In this document: positions 20,528-25,179 of the stretch, piece after piece | Position numbering within the stretch: position 1 is the stretch's first letter | Layout: each line of letters opens with the position of its first letter | Origin: a virus | Strand: one strand, 5' to 3' | Virus record (IMG/VR): IMGVR_UViG_3300048583_000028 | Span: 1-25,179 of that record | DNA: 25,179 bases | Made by a program: the position numbers and the translations under genes | The notes under the pieces: generated by a model | What the model saw: only the letters and a program-made list of their open reading frames with translations | What the model was told of the DNA's origin: nothing | Databases searched by the model: none

Positions 20528-20835
20528 GTATCTTGTTTTTTAAATGGGTAGAGACCATGGGTAATTGGCCGGCGTTTACTCAGATACCTCCAAAATTTAA
20601 ATACAACAGTTACGAGGACTGGAAGCCCAGTGAATGCTGTGGATCATTGTTTACCGAGTCAAACAACGGTAAAAATAAAGGCATAACCATTTGGTTTTCA
20701 GATAAAAACGAGGCTGAAGAACACCCTGATTTTTTCATTGAGTCCGTTAAACTTGTTAATGGACAATATATGCACTTCAAGCATTGTTTAATTGAAGAAC
20801 AACGTGACGAACCGGAGGAGGATGAAGAATGGTAG
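20524..20835 (+). CDS. Hypothetical acidic protein
   Basis: A 103-residue protein (MSILFFKWVETMGNWPAFTQ ... EPEEDEEW) with CC at 38-39, a strongly acidic C-terminal tail and no recognised family. ATG overlaps the amidotransferase stop as ATGA, and its end overlaps the next gene by 7 nt, placing it inside the amide-chemistry operon. Confidence 0.6.
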   Translation: MSILFFKWVETMGNWPAFTQIPPKFKYNSYEDWKPSECCGSLFTESNNGKNKGITIWFSDKNEAEEHPDFFIESVKLVNGQYMHFKHCLIEEQRDEPEEDEEW

Positions 20836-21293
20836 TCGCAGAAAGTGCTCCTGTAATGATCGCTGATGCTCCCGTAGTCGCTGAGACCACTCTGCTAAAT
20901 GTCTGTAGTGTGCACTACAACTCCGTGGCTTCTATTACGGACAAATCGCTAATTAAAATCCATGAATATATTGAGCCTATTCGGTATTGGCGTCAATACA
21001 GTTGGGGAAGCTGCACAGCAGGATACACCCTCTCGGAGGAACAAGCCACTGTTAAACGTCTGGAGGACGGGCAATGGTTTAAAACCAAGTTTGTTGACCA
21101 TTGTAATAAAGGGTGGTACTATCAATTCATTGTGACTACCCAGCAACTGGAATGCTTTATGGAGGACATTGAGAAGTTTGATTTTATTAAGTACATGGTG
21201 TATAAAAGCAAACAGCCCGCTGTTAATGGTAATTATCTTTACGAAGGGCCGAAGCTTCATGCGTTTCTTTTCTATATCCCGGAGGATAAATGA
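20829..21293 (+). CDS. Hypothetical protein
   Basis: A 154-residue protein with an Ala/Val-rich start (MVVAESAPVMIADAPVVAET), then a mixed alpha/beta body with several aromatics (RYWRQYSWGSC, GWYYQFIV) and the end LHAFLFYIPEDK. The start follows a GGAGGA ribosome site. The stop overlaps the next ATG (ATGA). No family recognised. Confidence 0.6.
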   Translation: MVVAESAPVMIADAPVVAETTLLNVCSVHYNSVASITDKSLIKIHEYIEPIRYWRQYSWGSCTAGYTLSEEQATVKRLEDGQWFKTKFVDHCNKGWYYQFIVTTQQLECFMEDIEKFDFIKYMVYKSKQPAVNGNYLYEGPKLHAFLFYIPEDK

Positions 21294-21463
21294 GTCTAGT
21301 AATTCGAGGAATTGAAAACTATTATGGAGATGAGTCTTTTGACGAAATTAGTCCCGATTACTATGGTGTCTTTGATGGGGTTGCGTTGTATGCCTATCAA
21401 TGGCTTGCCGCTTTTCGTAGTAAAGAAGACGCTGAATTGTTTTTAAAAATTAAGGACCAATAA
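21290..21463 (+). CDS. Small acidic hypothetical protein
   Basis: ATG 21290, with GGAGG 4 nt upstream and overlapping the previous stop as ATGA, opens a 57-residue frame. It runs MSLVIRGIENYYGDESFDEI, then SPDYYGVFDGVALYAYQWLA, then AFRSKEDAELFLKIKDQ. It is acidic and Tyr-rich, with a C-terminal helix. The stop is coupled to the next start (TAATG). No family recognised, but ribosome site and coupling on both sides make it a real gene. Confidence 0.7.
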   Translation: MSLVIRGIENYYGDESFDEISPDYYGVFDGVALYAYQWLAAFRSKEDAELFLKIKDQ

Positions 21464-21675
21464 TGTACGTTGTACATTTGGAATGCAACCGAGAAGGCGA
21501 ATTTGAATTCAACGGAGAAACACAGAACCACACGTTTGAAACTCTAGGTAAAGCAAGAAAGTTTATTAAGGAAATTTATGAAGATCATCGGCATGATTAT
21601 TATCCTCCTCTAACTCTTGAAGAATCTAAAGAAGAACTTGGTGAAGCAACTATTTACAAACTGGAGAAAGTCTAA
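21463..21675 (+). CDS. Small hypothetical protein coupled to the amidoligase
   Basis: A 70-residue acidic protein (MYVVHLECNREGEFEFNGET ... EATIYKLEKV). A beta-strand start is followed by a helix (LGKARKFIKEIYEDHRHDYY). Both ends are coupled by TAATG, to the previous gene and to the COOH-NH2 ligase. No family recognised. Tight coupling suggests it may be a partner or carrier for the ligase, but that is unproven. Confidence 0.6.
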   Translation: MYVVHLECNREGEFEFNGETQNHTFETLGKARKFIKEIYEDHRHDYYPPLTLEESKEELGEATIYKLEKV

Positions 21676-22457
21676 TGTTTACCCTTGGCGCTGATCCCGA
21701 ATGTTTCCTGATTGATGCGGCTGGTGCTTTCATTAGTGCCATTGACCTTGTAGGTGGTACTAAAGAGCACCCCATTCCGTTGCCCATTGGTGATGGGTTT
21801 GCAGTGCAGGAAGACAATGTGGCATTGGAATACAATGTTCCACCTGCTGCTAGTAAAGACCAGTTTGTTAACAACATTAACAAGGTGATGTCCTACTTGT
21901 CCGATCAGATGGGCCAGAAGGGCTTGTATCTTTCACGTGCATCTGCTACACTGTTCCCTGAGGAACAATTGGTCGATCATCGTGCTCGTACCTTCGGCTG
22001 TGATCCTGACTTTAATGCGTGGCGGGATGGCAAAGCCAACAAGCGTCCAAAGGCTACTGATGCGACGCTGCGTACCTGTGGCGGGCATGTCCACATTGGG
22101 TATCAATTCAAGAGCGAAGCAGAGGTCATTAGTTTTATTAAGTATTGTGACCTGTTCTTGGGTGTGCCTAGCGTTATTCTGGATGATGGCGCACTGCGTA
22201 AGGAACTGTATGGCAAGGCCGGTGCATTCCGTTTCAAGCCATATGGTTGTGAATATCGTACCCTGTCTAATTTCTGGGTTGTTGACCCGGCATATACGGC
22301 ATGGGCTTGGAGTGCAACAGAAATGGCTATGGACGCATGGCAACAAAATAAGATTAATGTTGAACTCGAAGGCCCGGCCATTGTACATGCCATTAATAAG
22401 AATAACCGCAGCGTTGCGCAAGAACTCATTGACCGTTACACCCTTCCTATGGCGTAA
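21675..22457 (+). CDS. phiEco32-like COOH-NH2 ligase, type 2 (amidoligase)
   Basis: A 260-residue enzyme of the glutamine-synthetase/GCS-like amidoligase fold. Signature segments are GADPE (5-9), GDGFAVQEDNVALEYN (39-54; Glu46 and Glu52 likely metal/ATP-binding), FGCDPDFNAW (107-116), CGGHVHIGY (135-143; His138 and His140) and FRFKPYGCEYRTLSNFW (185-201; Arg186, Glu193, Arg195). These match the phage phiEco32-like COOH-NH2 ligase family. Members are predicted to form amide bonds between a carboxylate and an amine using ATP; the true substrate is unknown. The start is coupled to the previous gene (TAATG). GGTCGATCAT lies at 21971. Confidence 0.9.
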   Translation: MFTLGADPECFLIDAAGAFISAIDLVGGTKEHPIPLPIGDGFAVQEDNVALEYNVPPAASKDQFVNNINKVMSYLSDQMGQKGLYLSRASATLFPEEQLVDHRARTFGCDPDFNAWRDGKANKRPKATDATLRTCGGHVHIGYQFKSEAEVISFIKYCDLFLGVPSVILDDGALRKELYGKAGAFRFKPYGCEYRTLSNFWVVDPAYTAWAWSATEMAMDAWQQNKINVELEGPAIVHAINKNNRSVAQELIDRYTLPMA

Positions 22458-22465
22458 GCAATACA

Positions 22466-23068
22466 ATGCGTGATACATACACATCTGAAAATCATCGGGA
22501 CTTCAATGCCCGATATGCATACACCTTTGGCTGGCTAGTGCAAGGTGATAAGCAAAGTCTTGTACATCTACAAGAAGGTGATGAAGAGTGCTTTAAGTTT
22601 ACTAAAGGCACTACGCAAACCTACACTGCGTACATTGATGGCGGTGCCATCTTTGAATTTATCCCTATTAAAATGGGTTGGTTCAATGCCAACGATGGGC
22701 ACATTATCTTTCTTGAAAGGCATCCTGCGCGTCAATGGAAGCGTGGTATTTGCACAGAAAATACTTGGGCTTACATTCATACGCCATGGGGCATTGTAGC
22801 AGAACGTGTTTCCTATCAACTGCTGGAGTCCATCTTCGTAAATCCCATTAAAGTCGATAAGGAGCTTATTCTTAACAAAGTAAATGCATCCTTGCCAGTA
22901 GCACTTTCCCAACATTTTGCTGTTGCAAACAGGGCTGTGTATTTGTATAAAACAATAATTGCCACCATTGATAATAATGTTATTACCATGCGTAATGACA
23001 TTGTGAAACAAGAATTGTCGGATTGTATTAGGCGTTTGGGCCTAGATTGGAGCATCAAGAGTGAGTAA
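22466..23068 (+). CDS. Hypothetical protein between the two amidoligases
   Basis: A 200-residue protein (MRDTYTSENHRDFNARYAYT) with a beta-rich first half (AYIDGGAIFEFIPIKMGWF, HIIFLERHPARQWKRGICTEN, AYIHTPWGIVAERVSYQLL) and a helical second half. No family recognised. It starts eight bases after the COOH-NH2 ligase and overlaps the Amidoligase_2 gene by 8 nt, so it is probably a dedicated partner such as a substrate or regulatory subunit. The ribosome site is weak. Confidence 0.6.
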   Translation: MRDTYTSENHRDFNARYAYTFGWLVQGDKQSLVHLQEGDEECFKFTKGTTQTYTAYIDGGAIFEFIPIKMGWFNANDGHIIFLERHPARQWKRGICTENTWAYIHTPWGIVAERVSYQLLESIFVNPIKVDKELILNKVNASLPVALSQHFAVANRAVYLYKTIIATIDNNVITMRNDIVKQELSDCIRRLGLDWSIKSE

Positions 23069-24134
23069 ACTTAGCGAAATCTTTTCCTATAGTCCACTAG
23101 AAACGTGGAGTTCCAAGGCTAGTGCAGCATATCCCACTGGCCCTGATCCTCTGCTAGTTATGGGCGTGGAGCTTGAGATTGAAAACACCAGCCAAGAAGC
23201 TGGAGATATGCGAGGATTCCGTACTGAACGAGACGGTAGCTTGCGTAACAATGGTTGGGAATTCATTACCCTGCCTATGTACTACAACAATCTGAGTGAG
23301 CGGCTTGACAAATTCTTTGCAGCTAATAAATTTAATGAGACTAATTATAGTGAACGCTGCTCGGTACATGTGCATGCCAATTGCCGTGACCTTACGCTTG
23401 ACCAAGTATCGGCTATTGTTCTTATCTATCAGGCCGTAGAAAAGTTGTTGTTTAATTTTATTGGCAACGACCGGGATAAGAATATTTTCTGTGTGCCTCT
23501 CTCTGAAACTACCATTACCTATCGCTTTGTTGAGAGGCTTAGTGAAGGTAACTGGAATGTGTTCCGTGACTGGAATAAGTACACGGCACTAAACCTTATG
23601 CCGCTGTGTAATGTAGATCAAGGCACCATTGAGTTCCGTCATATGGCTGGTACATGTGACGTTGAATTTATTAAGGCATGGCTTCGTATTATTAGCCGTA
23701 TTTTTGCCGCAGTGCGTGAAACAACTCTTGATGAATGGAAAGAACGCCTTGTAAATCTAAATAGCAATTCTCGCTATCATGGACTGTTGCTTGATGTGTT
23801 CAAGGAGGAGGCAACTTATCTGCTTACCCCTGGGTATGAGTCCTTGCTTGAAGAAGGTGTACTGCTTCTAAAGTATAGTCTCATGGGTCGAGACAAGCCT
23901 AGAGCTAAGACAGTAACTCGGATTAACGATGCAGACGCTGTTGCAGAACTATTGTTTAATAACAATAATATAACTGCTGCTAATCCAATGCCAGTAAACT
24001 CTACGTTTGATTATCAAGTAGCTATTGCCAGAATTCGGGGCCTGGAACGCCGGCCACGAGGCATGCCGGCGCAATGGTTTATAGAAGATACACCAGCTAA
24101 TCCGGCTCCTCCTAACGAAGAAAGGTCTTTCTAA
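23061..24134 (+). CDS. Amidoligase_2 family enzyme, GTG start
   Basis: A 357-residue protein starting at GTG 23061 with GGAG 8 nt upstream. Family motifs are GVELEIEN (35-42, metal-binding acidic strand), DGSLRNNGWEFIT (58-70), the paired histidines in CSVHVHAN (100-107), YTALNL (174-179) and GTIEFRHMAGT (188-198; Glu and Arg typical of the ATP site). It belongs to the putative amidoligase enzymes predicted to make gamma-glutamyl or peptide-like amide bonds. The C-terminal 80 residues are Pro/Asn-rich and probably disordered. Together with the type 2 ligase it gives two distinct ligases in one operon. Confidence 0.88.
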   Translation: MSKLSEIFSYSPLETWSSKASAAYPTGPDPLLVMGVELEIENTSQEAGDMRGFRTERDGSLRNNGWEFITLPMYYNNLSERLDKFFAANKFNETNYSERCSVHVHANCRDLTLDQVSAIVLIYQAVEKLLFNFIGNDRDKNIFCVPLSETTITYRFVERLSEGNWNVFRDWNKYTALNLMPLCNVDQGTIEFRHMAGTCDVEFIKAWLRIISRIFAAVRETTLDEWKERLVNLNSNSRYHGLLLDVFKEEATYLLTPGYESLLEEGVLLLKYSLMGRDKPRAKTVTRINDADAVAELLFNNNNITAANPMPVNSTFDYQVAIARIRGLERRPRGMPAQWFIEDTPANPAPPNEERSF

Positions 24135-24153
24135 TACTCGCAAATTTATTTAA

Positions 24154-24215
24154 TGTTCACAAAAACACTGTGAACAGCTTACTTAATTTTAAACATTGGA
24201 AGCACCTATAAGGTG
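24154..24215 (+). promoter_or_regulatory. Two hairpins ahead of the class II amidotransferase
   Basis: TGTTCAC/GTGAACA with a 9-nt loop (24154-24176) and CACCT-ATA-AGGTG (24203-24215) lie in the 97-nt gap, the longest inside this operon. The first could attenuate transcription. The second sits just upstream of the GGAG ribosome site and unusual start codon. Confidence 0.45.
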
Positions 24216-24231
24216 TCATGGAGATTTTATT

Positions 24232-25179
24232 ATTTGTGGAATTGTGGGCCTAATCACAGGCTTTTCTAATGGACTTACCGTAGATGAAACTCGAACGTTC
24301 CGTGATATGCTTCTTATTGATACTCTTCGGGGCTTCGATAGCACTGGTGTTTTTGGTGTGGACTATGATGGTAACGTAGAAGTATTAAAGGAAGCCTCTA
24401 ACGGCGCGTCGTTTGTACAAACGTTTGACTATAAAGTATTCGATAGTTGGATTTGTTCACGCGGTATGTTTGTTGTCGGTCATAATCGCGCTGCAACACG
24501 TGGGTCGATCACGGACAAGAACGCCCATCCGTTTGTTATTGAAGACAACATTGTGCTTGTACAGAATGGTACGTACAAGGGTGACCACTCTCACCACAAA
24601 GACACTGAGGTAGACACTGAGGCAGTGGCTCATGTGCTGCATGAAGAACCTGATGTGGAGAAAGCCCTTCAGAAAATTAATGCAGCATATGCTCTGGTGT
24701 GGTACAATGTTAAAGACAAGACTCTCAACATTATTCGTAATGACGAGCGGCCGTTGTATATTGCATACACTAAGCAAGGTGCCATTATCTTTGCCAGTGA
24801 AATGGAAACCATTCTTGCAGCATGCTCTCGTAATAATGTAACTCTGAAGTCTCAGCCGTACCTGCTTAAAGAGCACATGCTTAACACATGGACTCTTAAT
24901 GATGAAAAACGTACCTGGGATTTTGATAATAAAGCCATTGATAATAAATACAGGGGGTCACCTTTTCAACAACAATATGACTACTCAGAATGGAACATTG
25001 GCAAAGGCTTTCGCTCGCATTATCGGCAGCTTTCTAATGAAAGCAATACGGTAACTAAATCCAACGAAGTTGCATCTACTATTTTTGAATATGTGCATAA
25101 AGGCACCTTTATGGATAAGATGATGACTATTCAACAGTGTGATGAGTATAAAGATAAACTGCGTAATAAAAAGATTCTC
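24232..25179 (+). CDS. Class II (Ntn) glutamine amidotransferase, AUU start, C-terminus beyond window
   Basis: The frame gives (M)CGIVGLITG at the N terminus; Cys2 becomes the nucleophile after Met removal. Supporting motifs are LRGFDSTG (32-39), GHNRAATRG (83-91), NAHPF (97-101), QNGTY (111-115), RNDERPLYIA (169-178) and FASEMETIL (187-195), the GlmS/PurF/AsnB glutaminase signature. No ATG, GTG or TTG immediately precedes the Cys. The codon is ATT (24232-24234), with GGAG 8 nt upstream. The only in-frame upstream alternative is TTG 24196, which would bury the Cys and has no ribosome site. The frame stays open to the end (316 codons). It would supply ammonia from glutamine, perhaps with a synthetase domain beyond the window. 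GGTCGATCAC is at 24503. Confidence 0.88.
   Translation, partial: MCGIVGLITGFSNGLTVDETRTFRDMLLIDTLRGFDSTGVFGVDYDGNVEVLKEASNGASFVQTFDYKVFDSWICSRGMFVVGHNRAATRGSITDKNAHPFVIEDNIVLVQNGTYKGDHSHHKDTEVDTEAVAHVLHEEPDVEKALQKINAAYALVWYNVKDKTLNIIRNDERPLYIAYTKQGAIIFASEMETILAACSRNNVTLKSQPYLLKEHMLNTWTLNDEKRTWDFDNKAIDNKYRGSPFQQQYDYSEWNIGKGFRSHYRQLSNESNTVTKSNEVASTIFEYVHKGTFMDKMMTIQQCDEYKDKLRNKKIL

Larger units (their letters stand above)
16869..24511 (+). repeat. Dispersed GGTCGATCAT motif
   Basis: Exact copies start at 16869, 17990, 18492, 20118 and 21971, with a 9/10 copy (ending C) at 24503. All are on the plus strand and inside genes, but in different reading frames (Val-Asp-His, Gly-Arg-Ser and Trp-Ser-Ile type readings). 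I found none in the leftward structural arm on either strand. Confidence 0.7.

Noticed and set aside
1-25179. CRISPR array, insertion sequence or integrase/att site
   Set aside because: No regularly spaced repeats, transposase, terminal inverted repeats or integrase gene were seen.

Overview
The window is part of the genome of a tailed phage, most likely a podovirus infecting a Gram-negative (proteobacterial) host. The evidence is a complete head-assembly block (small and large terminase, portal, GroES-like co-chaperonin, scaffold, major capsid, decoration-type proteins), a P22 gp4-like connector, two beta-helix tailspike-like proteins, and a dense operon of phage microproteins. The two COOH-NH2 ligase-type proteins, especially the one at 21675-22457, belong to families named after or found in phiEco32-like phages. 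The link to that group is inferred from these families only. No integrase, lysis enzyme or tRNA gene is visible.

Layout. 1-13551 is transcribed leftward (minus strand) and encodes packaging and virion structure. In transcription order it holds a small terminase-like HTH protein, an unknown protein, a small HNH protein, the large terminase, the portal, a small GTG-start gene, GroES, the scaffold, two minor proteins, the major capsid, two 135-aa structural proteins, a beta-helix protein, a membrane protein, a Cys-rich protein, a tailspike, a connector, and a further tail gene cut by the window edge. 13552-13667 carries back-to-back sigma70 promoters. From 13668 everything is on the plus strand: an HTH-HNH protein, then about 1.3 kb with little coding signal but many RNA-fold and DNA-site signals, then a GC-rich gene with a highly structured leader, then a tightly coupled run of small genes (16.7-21.7 kb), and finally an amide-bond chemistry cassette (19.9-25.2 kb) that runs off the right edge.

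The noncoding stretch 14220-15541 holds a consensus promoter, six TGTATT iterations in an AT-rich tract, a Rho-independent terminator, a Fur-box-like site, tandem DnaA boxes, a possible terminator/antiterminator switch, an rrn-type hairpin plus boxA and a multibranch fold. It may combine a replication origin with one or more structured noncoding RNAs.

The amide-bond cassette combines a class I glutamine amidotransferase-fold hydrolase, a phiEco32-type COOH-NH2 ligase, an Amidoligase_2 protein and a class II (N-terminal Cys) glutamine amidotransferase. It is predicted to build or attach a gamma-glutamyl/peptide-like product of unknown identity. The class II enzyme appears to start at AUU. A 10-base word, GGTCGATCAT, occurs five times exactly and once with one mismatch, only in the rightward arm, always in the same orientation and in different reading frames.
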